Assembly (NCBI RefSeq): GCF_026283965.1
Contig: NZ_JAPDPD010000001.1
Coordinates: 310,001-374,000 of the forward strand
Direction: 5' to 3'
DNA: 64,000 nucleotides
From: Dyella subtropica
Lineage (GTDB): Bacteria; Pseudomonadota; Gammaproteobacteria; Xanthomonadales; Rhodanobacteraceae
Shown: piece after piece, positions 36,632 to 45,686 of the stretch
Position numbering within the stretch: the stretch's first letter is position 1
Layout: every line of letters starts with the position of its first letter
The notes under the pieces: generated by a model
The model's input: only the letters and a program-made list of their open reading frames with translations
Told to the model about the DNA's origin: nothing
The model's database searches: none
Program-made: the position numbers and the translations under genes

Positions 36632-36687
36632 GCGGCCCGGTAGCACGATCGGGTCGAATAGATATTACGGACTACTGGAGACAAGGC

Positions 36688-37428
36688 ATGACGCAGCGTA
36701 CGGCATTGGTCACGGGTGGCACGGGTGGCATCGGCACCGCCATCGTTCGGTATCTGGCCCGTCAGGGGCATCGTGTTGCCACCAATTATCGTGACTCAGC
36801 CAAGGCAGACGCCTGGCGCCAAGCGATGACACAGGAAGGGATCGACGTGCTCTTGGTGCAGGGCGACGTCGCCGATCCGGCATCTTGCGAAACCATGGTG
36901 CGAGAAGTGGAGGCCAAACTCGGCCCGATTGAAATTCTCATCAACAACGCTGGCATCACACGTGACACCACCTTCCACAAGATGACCTATCAGCAGTGGA
37001 CGGATGTGGTGAACACCAATCTCAATGCCTGCTTCAACGTCACCCGTCCGGTGATCGAGAGCATGCGTTCGCATAAGTGGGGCCGCATCGTGCAGATCAG
37101 CTCGATCAACGGCCAGAAGGGCCAGTACGGCCAGGCCAACTACGCGGCGGCCAAGGCCGGCATGCATGGCTTCACCATCTCGCTGGCGCAGGAGAATGCC
37201 AAGTTCGGCATCACCGTGAACACCGTCTCGCCCGGCTACGTCGGTACCGACATGGTGATGGCCGTGCCGGAGGAGGTGCGCGAGAAAATCGTCGCGCAGA
37301 TTCCCATCGGCCGTCTCGGCAAGCCAGAGGAAATCGCCCATGCGGTCGCCTTCCTCACCGGCGAAGAAGCAGGCTGGATCACCGGCACCAACCTGGCCAT
37401 CAATGGCGGCCACTATATGGGGTGGTAA
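36688..37428 (+). CDS. phaB: Acetoacetyl-CoA reductase
   Basis: 246-residue short-chain dehydrogenase expected to reduce acetoacetyl-CoA to (R)-3-hydroxybutyryl-CoA for polyhydroxybutyrate. The cofactor motif is TGGTGGIG, NNAGITRD the central motif, and the catalytic Ser-Tyr-Lys set is in ISSINGQKGQYGQANYAAAK. The stretch FGITVNTVSPGYVGTDMVMA is strongly PhaB-like and distinguishes it from the FabG at 53066. No phaC or phaA is nearby, so the polymer role is inferred from similarity. GGAG precedes the ATG. Confidence 0.85.
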   Translation: MTQRTALVTGGTGGIGTAIVRYLARQGHRVATNYRDSAKADAWRQAMTQEGIDVLLVQGDVADPASCETMVREVEAKLGPIEILINNAGITRDTTFHKMTYQQWTDVVNTNLNACFNVTRPVIESMRSHKWGRIVQISSINGQKGQYGQANYAAAKAGMHGFTISLAQENAKFGITVNTVSPGYVGTDMVMAVPEEVREKIVAQIPIGRLGKPEEIAHAVAFLTGEEAGWITGTNLAINGGHYMGW

Positions 37429-37438
37429 GAGGTAAGAG

Positions 37439-37491
37439 GTGAGAAGTGAGAGAGGAACTCGCTAGTGCGTGGCTTCTATCTCGCTTCTCAC
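37439..37491. terminator. Inverted repeat between convergent phaB and tcdA
   Basis: Arms gtgagaagtgaga and tctcgcttctcac (13 bp, one mismatch) are separated by 27 bases, in a short gap between two convergent genes. It probably acts as a weak bidirectional terminator. Confidence 0.45.
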
Positions 37492-37494
37492 TCA

Positions 37495-38283
37495 CTACTC
37501 ACTCCCTAGCAGCTTCTCCATCACCTTGCCGACCGCCGCAAAGGCGAATGCACCGGTGACGTGGGTCGCAGCGCCGAGACCACCGCCGCAAGCGAGATTG
37601 AGCGCATCGCCACCCGGCGGTCGCGTGCCGCATACCGTGCCGTCAGGCTGCGGGTACTGCACGTTCTGCAGCGAATACACGGCCGACACACCGAAGTAGC
37701 GGTCCGGATTGCGCGGAAAGCCGAAGTCCTGGCGGAGCTTCTTGCGGATCAGACTGAACATCGCATCGTGTTCGGTGCGGGAAAGATCGCGCACGCGGAT
37801 CTGGGTGGGGTCAGTGCGGCCACCCGCCGAACCCACCGTCACCACCGGCAATTTGCGTCGGCGGCACCAGGCGATCGCCTCCAGTTTCACGCGGAAGGCA
37901 TCGCAGGCGTCGAGCACTACGTCATAGCCGCGATCGAGCAGCTCATCCAAGGTGGAAGGCGTCAGGAAACGCTCGATCGCATCGATCTCGATCGCTGGAT
38001 TGATGGCCTTGGCGCGCGCGGCGATCACCCCGACCTTGGACTTGCCGTACTCGCCATCCAGCGCGTGCAACTGCCGGTTGGTATTGGACACGCAGACTTC
38101 GTCCGCATCGATCAGCGTGAGCTTGCCAACGCCGCTGCGCGCCAACGCCTCTGCCGCCCACGACCCCACGCCGCCAATACCGATCACGCAGACGTGGCCC
38201 TGCTGCAGCTTGTCGACGCTGCCGACGCCATAGAGACGCTCCACGCCCTGGAAGCGCTCGGCCGGAAATACGACCTCGCTCAT
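37495..38283 (-). CDS. tcdA: tRNA threonylcarbamoyladenosine dehydratase
   Basis: 262-residue E1-like enzyme (TcdA/CsdL) that uses ATP to cyclise t6A37 of tRNAs to ct6A. The nucleotide-binding motif is GIGGVGSWAAEAL, followed by LIDADEVCVSNTNRQLHAL, with the Arg finger. DACDAFRVKLEAI and RRRKLPVVTVGSAGGRTDPTQI are family blocks. The catalytic Cys expected in the C-terminal part is in the LACGGGLGA region. I start at ATG 38283 (MSEVVFPAERF). Confidence 0.9.
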   Translation of the reverse strand: MSEVVFPAERFQGVERLYGVGSVDKLQQGHVCVIGIGGVGSWAAEALARSGVGKLTLIDADEVCVSNTNRQLHALDGEYGKSKVGVIAARAKAINPAIEIDAIERFLTPSTLDELLDRGYDVVLDACDAFRVKLEAIAWCRRRKLPVVTVGSAGGRTDPTQIRVRDLSRTEHDAMFSLIRKKLRQDFGFPRNPDRYFGVSAVYSLQNVQYPQPDGTVCGTRPPGGDALNLACGGGLGAATHVTGAFAFAAVGKVMEKLLGSE

Positions 38284-38457
38284 GCCGTCACCACGACGGA
38301 TGCACCGTGCCGGGTTGAGCAAAGGAATCGATGGCCAGACATCACGAACACACTCCAGAGACTTGCGGGACTCGCCATTCTATCCGAGCACGGGACAGGC
38401 GCTCGAAAGGCCTGTGCTACCCTCCCCGCTCCTTCAAACCACGTATGGGTACCACGC

Positions 38458-38847
38458 ATGCGCGCAGCGCTCTTGATCGTCCTGGGACTGGCGATAGGCA
38501 TCATCGGCACGGTCTTCGCCATGAACGCCATCAAGCAGCGCAACCCGTTTCCGCATGCCGTGATGGTGGTGATGGCGCATCATCTGGGCGATCTGCGCAA
38601 CGCTGTGAAAACGCAGCGTTGCGAGGCCACGCAGAATCGCGAACAGCTGGAGCGCCTGCTGGCCGCTTCGTCGGATATCGCGCCGGCTTTCCCTGGTGTC
38701 GAACAGGGCTTCGTCGACGAGGCGCGGCATCTGCACAACCAACTCCAGGCCGCCGTACAGGCCGCGCCAACAGATTGCGCCACGCTCACCGCGGCTATCA
38801 AGCCGGTGGGTGAGGCTTGCCAGTCCTGCCATCAGAAATACCGCTGA
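38458..38847 (+). CDS. Membrane-anchored cytochrome c, class II-like
   Basis: 129 residues. An N-terminal hydrophobic helix (about 4-22, LLIVLGLAIGIIGTVFAM) works as a signal anchor, placing the rest in the periplasm. The single heme motif Cys121-Gln-Ser-Cys-His125 is four residues from the C-terminus, as in cytochrome c' and other four-helix-bundle (class II) cytochromes. The helical region between has two extra Cys (in TQRCEATQ and TDCATL), which may form a disulfide. Redox partners are unknown, as no oxidase or reductase genes are nearby. Confidence 0.75.
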   Translation: MRAALLIVLGLAIGIIGTVFAMNAIKQRNPFPHAVMVVMAHHLGDLRNAVKTQRCEATQNREQLERLLAASSDIAPAFPGVEQGFVDEARHLHNQLQAAVQAAPTDCATLTAAIKPVGEACQSCHQKYR

Positions 38848-38859
38848 GCGCCTGCGGCT

Positions 38860-39162
38860 TTAGATCCGAACTTTGCCGCGCAAGATCTGCCAATACATCA
38901 CCCAATCGCCCATCAAGCTGTAAAGCGGATGACGAAAGGTGGCAGGTCGGTTCTTCTCGAACGCGAAGTGCCCCACCCAGGCAAAGCCATACCCGGCGAC
39001 CGGTGCAAGCCACAGCCAGGCCATGCGTCCTCTGACCAGCGCCAGCGCGACCACCAGCAACACCAGCGTGCTGCCGACGAAGTGCATGCGTCGGCAGTTC
39101 CGGTTGCTGTGTTCGCCCAGATAGTACGGATAGAACTCGCGGAAGCTGGCAAAGCCGGACAT
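38860..39162 (-). CDS. Mpo1-like (DUF962) membrane protein
   Basis: 100-residue protein of the Mpo1/YGL010w family. The conserved His-rich motifs are EHSNRNCRRMHFVGS near the N-terminus and GYGFAWVGHFAFEKNRPATF in the second half, around two or more transmembrane segments (VLLVVALALVRG, AWLWLAPVAG). Yeast Mpo1 is an Fe-dependent dioxygenase acting on 2-hydroxy fatty acids; bacterial members are uncharacterised. Its stop codon lies close to the convergent cytochrome gene. Confidence 0.85.
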   Translation of the reverse strand: MSGFASFREFYPYYLGEHSNRNCRRMHFVGSTLVLLVVALALVRGRMAWLWLAPVAGYGFAWVGHFAFEKNRPATFRHPLYSLMGDWVMYWQILRGKVRI

Positions 39163-39237
39163 GCGTTTTCCCCGTGGTGCAACGATGTCAGCGTAATCCG
39201 CAGGCCGCTACGATGCATGCGCGGCCGCAGCATTTAA

Positions 39238-39521
39238 GGATGCTCTGATCTATTCAACGCAGGCGGCATGATGCCCAGAAGGCTCGCGGTGCGTGTCGCG
39301 TGGCGCCGGGAAGGCTGGCCGCCTTAGCAAGCTGCGCGACACGCACCGCGAGCCTTCTGGACATCACCCCGTCTTTTAGAATTCACATGTGCGGCCGCTG
39401 CGTCAGCTCGCCTGCGGCCCGGGCGCCGCCTCGACAGACAGCCAGTCTGCCTTCGCCGTCGCCCGGGCCGCAGGCGAGCTGACACAGCGGTGACGCCTAC
39501 GTTGAATAGATCAGAGCATCC
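39238..39521. repeat. Nested palindromic element, copy 2
   Basis: 284 bp with 21-bp perfect terminal inverted repeats (39238-39258 and 39501-39521) almost identical to those of copy 1. Hairpin A has 26-bp perfect arms (39275-39300/39335-39360) and hairpin B has 23-bp perfect arms (39403-39425/39460-39482). Tips are AAGGC-TGGCC-GCCTT (39311-39325) and AGAC-AGCCA-GTCT (39436-39448). It lies between the Mpo1-like gene and the tRNA-Ser(GGA) promoter. Confidence 0.9.
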
Positions 39522-39549
39522 CTTGGGTGCCTGAAATACGCAGTCCGGC

Positions 39550-39578
39550 TTGTCTGAATTCCGGCCTGCCATTATCAT
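39550..39578 (+). promoter_or_regulatory. Possible sigma-70 promoter of tRNA-Ser(GGA)
   Basis: TTGTCT (39550-39555), 17 bases, TATCAT (39573-39578). The -10 box matches 5 of 6, the -35 box 4 of 6. The tRNA begins about 45 bases after the predicted start, leaving room for a 5' leader. Confidence 0.5.
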
Positions 39579-39628
39579 CTCCTCTCTTTGCCGGGCCTTG
39601 ATGACCGGCAAGGCGATTTCACCATCGC

Positions 39629-39721
39629 GGAGAGGTGTCCGAGTGGTTGAAGGAGCACGCCTGGAAAGTGTGTATACGGCTTATCCCCGTATCGCGGGTT
39701 CGAATCCCGCCCTCTCCGCCA
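39629..39721 (+). tRNA. tRNA-Ser (anticodon GGA)
   Basis: 93 bases with encoded CCA. Acceptor stem GGAGAGG/CCTCTCC with discriminator G, anticodon loop CTGGAAA giving GGA (reads UCC/UCU), long variable arm (GTATACGGCTTATCCCCGTATC region) and T arm GCGGGTTCGAATCCCGC. It lies directly upstream of the SRP RNA gene. Confidence 0.95.
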
Positions 39722-39779
39722 GTGAGTGAAATCGCACAACGGTCCTGACCGTTGTTCTGGGCAGCAGCCCAACGTCTAT

Positions 39780-39892
<113 letters not shown>

Positions 39893-39998
39893 TTTCTGGC
39901 GGTCGCAATGTCCGTGGTTACCCACATGATGCTGAGGTCAATACTGACTTGCTAGTGTCGACTTGGCACAATCGGTTCTCGCCCCAAGGTAATCCGGC

Positions 39999-41681
39999 AT
40001 GTCCTATCAGGTACTCGCGCGCAAATGGCGCCCCCGCAAGTTCGCCGAACTCGTCGGGCAGGAGCATGTGGTCCGCGCGCTCACCAATGCACTCGACACC
40101 GGGCGCATGCATCACGCCTATCTGTTCACTGGCACTCGCGGCGTCGGCAAGACCACGATCGCGCGCATCTTCGCCAAGTCGCTGAACTGCGAGCGCGGCG
40201 AGTCGGCCGATCCGTGCGGTGAGTGCGCCGTCTGCACGGCGGTCGATGCCGGCCGCTTCGTCGATCTTCTGGAAATCGATGCGGCCAGCAACACCGGCGT
40301 GGACGATGTGCGCGAGGTGATCGAGAACGCGCAGTACGCGCCAGCCCGCGGCCGCTTCAAGGTGTACCTGGTCGACGAGGTGCACATGCTTTCCAAGCCA
40401 GCCTTCAACGCCTTGCTGAAGACGCTGGAAGAGCCGCCGCCACATGTGAAGTTCCTGCTCGCCACCACCGATCCGCAGAAGCTGCCGGTGACGGTGTTGT
40501 CGCGCTGCTTGAAGTTCAACCTCAAGCGATTGCTGCCGGAACAGATCTCCGGCCAGATGCGACACATCCTGGGTGCCGAGAACATCCAGTACGAAGATGC
40601 CGCGATCGGCGAGCTGGCGCGCGCTGCCGACGGCTCGCTGCGCGACGGCCTGTCGCTGCTCGACCAGGCCATTGCCTACGGCGGCGGCTCGCTGCAGGCC
40701 GATGACGTACGCGCCATGCTGGGCAGCGTCGCGCGCGGTCAGGTGCTCGGCGTGCTCGAAGCGTTGGCCGTGGGCGACGGCACTCAATTGATGGACGAGT
40801 GCGCACGCATTGCTTCTTTCTCGCCAGATTTCGGTGGCGTGCTGGACGATCTCGCCAGCGTGCTGCACCGGATTCAGTTGATGCAGTTGGTGCCCGGTTA
40901 TCGCACCGAGGGCGACGCTAGCGATGACAGCCTCCTGGCCTCGCTAGCCGAGCGCATGGGGCCGGAGGACGTGCAGCTCTATTACCAGATCGCCACGGGC
41001 GGACGCCGCGATCTGTCGTTGGCGCCGGATGCGCGCACCGGTTTCGAAATGGCTTTGCTGCGGATGTTGGCCTTCCGCCCGCAGGGTGGTGGTGACGGCT
41101 CACGTGCGGAGCAGTCTGCTGCTACCAGTGCGACACCACGGGCACCTGCCGCGCCGGTGCGTTCGGCACCTTCTGCGCCTGCGGCCATCGAGCGGCCTGC
41201 AGCAATAAGAACGCCAGAATCCGCGCCGTCTCGCGTCGAACCGGCTCCCGTGCCGCAAGCGCCCGCGCGAACGGCACCCGTGCTGGACGCGAATGGCTTG
41301 CCCAACTGGGACAAGATGATCGACCAGGCGGGTCTGCGTGGCCCACTGGGTCAGCTGGCGCAGAACGCCGCCCTGCGCGAGCGCGAGGGCCAGACCCTGG
41401 TGCTGGCCTTGCAACCGATACACATGCACCTGGCCGTCGAACCGATGGTGAGCCAGATGGAAGAGCGGGTCAGCCAGGCCATGGGCGAACGCATCCGGCT
41501 TCGCTTCGTCAGCGACCAGGGCGGTGGCGCGGAAACGCCAGCTGCGCGCGCGGCCAATGCGCGTTCGGCGGCGCAGTCCGCAGCGGAACAATCCATTGAA
41601 GACGACCCGCTGGTGCAATCGCTGCGTCGCGAATTCGGCGCACGCGTACTGCCGCAGTCGGTCAAGCCCTTTGAACAGTAA
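39999..41681 (+). CDS. dnaX: DNA polymerase III subunits gamma/tau
   Basis: 560-residue clamp-loader ATPase. The start MSYQVLARKWRPRKFAELVGQ is the family signature. The P-loop is GTRGVGKT at 45-52, the zinc site is Cys64, Cys73, Cys76, Cys79, and Walker B plus sensor lie in YLVDEVHMLSKPAFNALLKTLEEPP. A Pro/Ala-rich linker at about 365-430 precedes the tau C-terminal region. No slippery A-rich heptamer like the E. coli gamma frameshift site was noticed, so a separate gamma form is not predicted. Confidence 0.95.
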   Translation: MSYQVLARKWRPRKFAELVGQEHVVRALTNALDTGRMHHAYLFTGTRGVGKTTIARIFAKSLNCERGESADPCGECAVCTAVDAGRFVDLLEIDAASNTGVDDVREVIENAQYAPARGRFKVYLVDEVHMLSKPAFNALLKTLEEPPPHVKFLLATTDPQKLPVTVLSRCLKFNLKRLLPEQISGQMRHILGAENIQYEDAAIGELARAADGSLRDGLSLLDQAIAYGGGSLQADDVRAMLGSVARGQVLGVLEALAVGDGTQLMDECARIASFSPDFGGVLDDLASVLHRIQLMQLVPGYRTEGDASDDSLLASLAERMGPEDVQLYYQIATGGRRDLSLAPDARTGFEMALLRMLAFRPQGGGDGSRAEQSAATSATPRAPAAPVRSAPSAPAAIERPAAIRTPESAPSRVEPAPVPQAPARTAPVLDANGLPNWDKMIDQAGLRGPLGQLAQNAALREREGQTLVLALQPIHMHLAVEPMVSQMEERVSQAMGERIRLRFVSDQGGGAETPAARAANARSAAQSAAEQSIEDDPLVQSLRREFGARVLPQSVKPFEQ

Positions 41682-41702
41682 CGAGCATTTGGAGTCAGGA
41701 TC

Positions 41703-42026
41703 ATGAGAGGACAGATCGGCCAGCTGATGCAGCAAGCCCAGCGCATGCAGGAAGAAATGAAGCGTGCGCAGGAAGAGATCGCCAAGCTGGAAGTCACCGG
41801 AAGCTCGGGTGGCGGCCTGGTCAGCGTCACCATGAACGGTGCGCACGAAGTGCGCCGCGTGCAGATCGACCGCAAGCTGTTCGCCGACGATCCGGAAATG
41901 GCCGAGGACCTGGTGGCGGCCGCTATCAACGACGCGGTCAACAAGGTGGCTGAGGTGAGTAAGAACAAGCTCGGCGGCGTGACCTCCGGCCTGAACCTGC
42001 CGCCCGGTTTCAAGATGCCGTTTTGA
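41703..42026 (+). CDS. ybaB: Nucleoid-associated protein YbaB/EbfC
   Basis: 107-residue DNA-binding protein. The coiled N-terminus ([21 protein letters not shown]) and the core [22 protein letters not shown], then [14 protein letters not shown], are characteristic. It starts 21 bases after dnaX and is followed 19 bases later by recR, the conserved dnaX-ybaB-recR operon. Confidence 0.95.
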   Translation: MRGQIGQLMQQAQRMQEEMKRAQEEIAKLEVTGSSGGGLVSVTMNGAHEVRRVQIDRKLFADDPEMAEDLVAAAINDAVNKVAEVSKNKLGGVTSGLNLPPGFKMPF

Positions 42027-42045
42027 GTGAGTATTCGTTGGACGT

Positions 42046-42636
42046 ATGAGCAAGTTGCTTAGCGACCTGATCGAAGCGCTGCGCTGCCTACCCGGCGTGG
42101 GCGGCAAGAGCGCACAGCGGATGGCTTTTCATCTGTTGGAGCGCGAGCGTGAGCGCGGCTTGCGCCTGGCCAGTGCACTGGAGCAAGCCATGCAGCGCAT
42201 CGGCAATTGCACGCGTTGCCGCAATTTCAGCGAGGAGCCGGTGTGCTCGATCTGCGCCAGCAGCAGTCGCGATCGCCATGTGTTGTGCGTGGTGGAATCG
42301 CCGACCGAGCTGGCCGCGATCGAGCAGGCCACGGGTTACCGCGGGCAGTACTTCGTGCTGCTCGGGCGTCTTTCGCCGCTGGATGGCCTGGGCCCGGAAG
42401 AACTCGGACTGGGTCTGCTGACGGAGCGGCTGGGTGAGGGCGAGATCGAGGAAATGATCATCGCCACCAACCCGACCGTGGAGGGTGAGGCGACGGCGCA
42501 CTACCTTGGACAGTTGGCGCGGGCCGCAGGTGTAAAGCCCACCCGTCTGGCCCATGGTGTGCCGCTGGGCGGAGAGCTGGAATATGTCGACCGTGGCACG
42601 TTGGCGCATGCCTTCGGTAGCCGGCAAAGTTTGTGA
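42046..42636 (+). CDS. recR: Recombination protein RecR
   Basis: 196-residue RecFOR component, loading RecA at gaps. The N-terminal helix-hairpin-helix ([19 protein letters not shown]) is followed by the zinc finger [16 protein letters not shown], the Toprim domain with [14 protein letters not shown], and the C-terminal Walker-like region [12 protein letters not shown]. It overlaps the open frame upstream of hinT but not the chosen hinT start. Confidence 0.96.
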   Translation: MSKLLSDLIEALRCLPGVGGKSAQRMAFHLLERERERGLRLASALEQAMQRIGNCTRCRNFSEEPVCSICASSSRDRHVLCVVESPTELAAIEQATGYRGQYFVLLGRLSPLDGLGPEELGLGLLTERLGEGEIEEMIIATNPTVEGEATAHYLGQLARAAGVKPTRLAHGVPLGGELEYVDRGTLAHAFGSRQSL

Positions 42637-42668
42637 CCCAAACGTTTATTGACCCTGGGAGCCGAGAC

Positions 42669-43013
42669 ATGGGCGACACGATTTTCGGAAAGATCATCCG
42701 CCGCGAAATTCCGGCCGACATTGTTTATGAAGACGACGATGTGTTGGCCTTTCGCGATCTGAATCCGCAGGCGCCGGTGCATGTGCTGTTCGTACCCAAG
42801 CGCGCGATCGCTACGCTCGACGAGGCCAAGGCGTCCGATGCGGAATTGCTGGGCAAGTTGCTTCTGGCGACGGCCGCTTATGCACGGCAGCAAGGCATCG
42901 CCGAACAGGGTTATCGCACGGTGATCAACTGCAACGAGCATGGCGGGCAGACGGTGTTCCATCTGCATGCGCATCTGCTGGCAGGTCGCCGGATGCATTG
43001 GCCGCCGGGCTGA
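42669..43013 (+). CDS. hinT: HIT-family purine nucleoside phosphoramidase
   Basis: 114-residue histidine-triad hydrolase acting on adenosine 5'-phosphoramidates. The N-terminus TIFGKIIRREIPADIVYEDD and the triad His98-Leu-His100-Ala-His102 are clear, with TVINCNEHGGQTVFHLHAHLL. ATG 42669 has GGGAG upstream and matches homologue length; the frame from 42633 overlaps recR. A strong hairpin terminator follows 16 bases after the stop. Confidence 0.93.
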   Translation: MGDTIFGKIIRREIPADIVYEDDDVLAFRDLNPQAPVHVLFVPKRAIATLDEAKASDAELLGKLLLATAAYARQQGIAEQGYRTVINCNEHGGQTVFHLHAHLLAGRRMHWPPG

Positions 43014-43029
43014 TCCGGGACTCGCATAT

Positions 43030-43062
43030 ATGAAAACGCCGGCGCAAGGCCGGCGTTTTCAT
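43030..43062. terminator. Bidirectional terminator between hinT and slp
   Basis: Perfect 13-bp arms atgaaaacgccgg and ccggcgttttcat with a 7-base loop; A and T tracts on both sides serve both convergent genes. Confidence 0.88.
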
Positions 43063-43075
43063 GAAAGAGCTTTGC

Positions 43076-43660
43076 TTATCTGGGACGCGGCGGCGGCAAC
43101 GGACGCGGTACCACGATGACGCGCGGCTGATACCAGAACGGGTCGCCCCACGGGCCCCAGTACGGACCCCAGCCCGGGCCCCAGAACGGGTCGTAGTAGC
43201 CCGGCGGGTAGCGCACGGCCACGCGCTTCGGCCACAGATAGACTACATCGGCTTCCACTCGCGGATAGGCGTAGTCGTACTCGCCCACTTTCTGCGACAC
43301 GGCGCCGTGCAGGGTGCCGGTGACGGTCACTTCGCGACCGCGTGCGAACACTTCAGGGTCGTAGAAGCCAGCGCGACAGGCGACGAAGCGTCCCTGGTTG
43401 TCGTTGTTATTGCTGTCCATCTTCGGCCGCGCTTGGTCGTCCAACGGACGCGACAGCATGTAGAAACAGGTTTCCTGCGGGCCGGGTTCGGTCTTGATGA
43501 TTTCGCCGCCCCAGCGCACCTTGGCTCCGCCGGCGCCACCTTGCTGCGCCGAGGCCGTGCTGAGGTCGGTGTAAGTGCCCTGCAGTGGTTGAGGAACCGT
43601 TGCGCAGGCGGCCAGCGAAGCTGTAACGGCTGCCAGAGCGAGGGTTTTGTACATGGACAT
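43076..43660 (-). CDS. slp: Slp-family outer-membrane lipoprotein
   Basis: 194-residue lipoprotein. A signal peptide ends in the lipobox Leu16-Ala-Ala-Cys19. The Slp domain includes VRWGGEIIKTEP, GRFVACRAGFYDPEVFARGR and VTVTGTLHGAVSQKVGEYDYAYP. The C-terminus is unusual, rich in Gly, Trp, Tyr and Pro (GYYDPFWGPGWGPYWGPWG), and ends Pro/Arg-rich. ATG 43660 has GGAGA upstream. It follows the transglutaminase gene by 58 bases on the same strand and may be co-transcribed. The function of Slp proteins is linked to stationary phase and acid stress in E. coli. Confidence 0.85.
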   Translation of the reverse strand: MSMYKTLALAAVTASLAACATVPQPLQGTYTDLSTASAQQGGAGGAKVRWGGEIIKTEPGPQETCFYMLSRPLDDQARPKMDSNNNDNQGRFVACRAGFYDPEVFARGREVTVTGTLHGAVSQKVGEYDYAYPRVEADVVYLWPKRVAVRYPPGYYDPFWGPGWGPYWGPWGDPFWYQPRVIVVPRPLPPPRPR

Positions 43661-43718
43661 GACCGCTTTCTCCATCGTCGGGCGGATACTCCTGTATCCG
43701 CGAATCAACTGCTTCGGT

Positions 43719-45686
43719 TCATTTGACCACGTGTCGTGGTCGGAAATCCCGCACCGCCTGACAAAAGCCACGAAGAGATTCAGGCGGCGGAACGGCGTGG
43801 GCATAGCGCAGGTCGAGGTAGCTCTTCATCAGTCGATCGAGTTCCACACGCTGGGTAGGCAGTGCCCGCGCCGCGCGCAGCAGAAAGTGCTGTGGGCCCT
43901 CACTGCTTCGTCGCATGACACCGACCCGCGCCAGTTTTCGCTCAAGTGTCTGCATGGCGGCCCGCAAGGGGTCGGTGTCGCGTCGCTGCCACAAAGCCCA
44001 GGTAAGCCCGAGGATGGCAAACAACACGCTGCCGATGGCGAGCAGCACACTCAAGGTGGTCGTGTCGGTGTCGTGGACGCCGAAGGGCGTGAGGAGCCCG
44101 CGTTGCCTTAGTGCATCAAAGCCGATAACGCCTTGACTCCACCAGCGGTTGACCACGTCCCAGCGGTTGCGGAACTCCTGCAGCCAGTTCAGACCTTGCC
44201 AGGCCGCTTGGCTGGCAGCGACGGCGGAAGCTCCCAGGCTGACCCGCTCGGGCCGTACGGCAGCGGTGGGGTCGATGCGCACCCAGCCGCGCCCCGCCAG
44301 CCACACCTCACTCCAGGCATGGGCGTCGGATTGGCGCACCAGCAAGTAGTTGCCCAGCTTGTTCCAGTAGCCACCCTGATAGCCGGTAACTACTCGCGCC
44401 GGAATGCCGGCTGCACGCATCAGCACGGTGAAGGCGGAAGCATAGTGTTCGCAGAAGCCCTCATGGGTGGCGAACAGGAAATCATCCACCGCGTCCCGGC
44501 CCAGCGGCGCGGGAGCCAGTGTGTAGTTGAAGCCACCATTGTGAAACAGCGATAGCGCCGTCTGTACGATGGTGTCGTCATGGTTGCCGTAGTGCTCGCG
44601 CCACTGTGTGGCAAGCGCTTGGGTGCGGGGGTTGAAGCCGGTCGGCAATTGCAGGGTGCGCCGACGCGTAGCGTCGTCCAGTTCGGCCTGGAGGCGATAG
44701 TGGAGAGCCGACCGCAATGCATAAGTCAGCGGGTCTTGTATTGACTTGCTGCTCATCACTTCGCGGTCTGCCCCGAGCGCGGCCGCGGGCGGTGCTTCCA
44801 GCGGCACGTCCAGTGCAGGCAGCACGCGCTGGTCGTTGGGTTCGAGGGTAACGCGATAGGCCACGCTGTCGGTCGACTCGAGCGGAGCCGGCTGGCGCCC
44901 GGTTTGCGCGGAGGTCCAGCGGCGGCCGTCGTAATGCGACATGACATAAGCGCGGAAATAGCGCTGAGCAGGGGAAGGTGCTGCCTGTTCGAAGCTGATG
45001 CGCATGGCGGGTCGGTCATCGGTCAGCAGGTCGACGAAGTCCCCTGGCGACATGCGGTCGCTGAGCCCCGTGCGTGCCTGCTGGGCCGGCGGGGCACCCC
45101 ATAGCGGGGAATCCAGCCGTGGCACCAGTACAAACGCAAGCAGGGAGAGCGGGATCGCTGCGGCGAGCAGACCGAGTCCCGGCAGCAACTCACGTAGGAA
45201 GCTGGCGGCTAGGCGCGCCGGCTGCAGCGCGCGCAGCGCGGCCAGCGCCGGCAACAGGCCGAGTGCGACCACGAAGGTGGCGACCATGCCCTGGTCGGCC
45301 AGCAGCGCGGCCATCAAGGTGAAGCAGGCGAATGCGGCTCCGACTTTGGCGTCGCGTGGTGTTTCGGTTTCCAGCAACTTCAGTATCAATAGGCCGACGG
45401 CCAGTGCGGAGCCCGGTTCGCGTCCGAAGATGTTGCCGTAATAGAAGATCACCGTGACGGCCAGCAGCACGACCAACGGTAGCTTGAGGTAGATCGGCGC
45501 GCGCCCCGGCTTGCGTTGCCGTTGCCACCAGCGCAGACCCAGCACCGCGGCCAAGCCGGCGGTCAGCCATAGCGGTAGGTGAACGGCATGCAAGCACAAC
45601 ACCACCGCCGCGGTCAGGCAAAGCAGGTCGAAAGCGCGGTTGTCGAGCAGCGCTTCCTTACGCTGGGTTCGACGCAGGCGGATCAC
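43719..45686 (-). CDS. Transglutaminase-like membrane protein (TgpA type)
   Basis: 655 residues. About six N-terminal transmembrane helices (to about residue 200, DUF3488) precede a periplasmic transglutaminase domain with the Cys-His-Asp triad in EGFCEHYASAFTVLMRAAG, SDAHAWSEVWLAG and VRIDPTA. A further helix (about 555-575) and a C-terminal cytoplasmic DUF4129-like region follow. The Pseudomonas homologue TgpA is essential. Its start overlaps the DUF58 stop by four bases; with moxR the three form a conserved AAA/DUF58/transglutaminase set. Confidence 0.9.
   Translation of the reverse strand: MIRLRRTQRKEALLDNRAFDLLCLTAAVVLCLHAVHLPLWLTAGLAAVLGLRWWQRQRKPGRAPIYLKLPLVVLLAVTVIFYYGNIFGREPGSALAVGLLILKLLETETPRDAKVGAAFACFTLMAALLADQGMVATFVVALGLLPALAALRALQPARLAASFLRELLPGLGLLAAAIPLSLLAFVLVPRLDSPLWGAPPAQQARTGLSDRMSPGDFVDLLTDDRPAMRISFEQAAPSPAQRYFRAYVMSHYDGRRWTSAQTGRQPAPLESTDSVAYRVTLEPNDQRVLPALDVPLEAPPAAALGADREVMSSKSIQDPLTYALRSALHYRLQAELDDATRRRTLQLPTGFNPRTQALATQWREHYGNHDDTIVQTALSLFHNGGFNYTLAPAPLGRDAVDDFLFATHEGFCEHYASAFTVLMRAAGIPARVVTGYQGGYWNKLGNYLLVRQSDAHAWSEVWLAGRGWVRIDPTAAVRPERVSLGASAVAASQAAWQGLNWLQEFRNRWDVVNRWWSQGVIGFDALRQRGLLTPFGVHDTDTTTLSVLLAIGSVLFAILGLTWALWQRRDTDPLRAAMQTLERKLARVGVMRRSSEGPQHFLLRAARALPTQRVELDRLMKSYLDLRYAHAVPPPESLRGFCQAVRDFRPRHVVK

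Noticed and set aside
39999-41681. Programmed frameshift in dnaX
   Set aside because: No A AAA AAG-type slippery heptamer was seen, so no gamma form is proposed.
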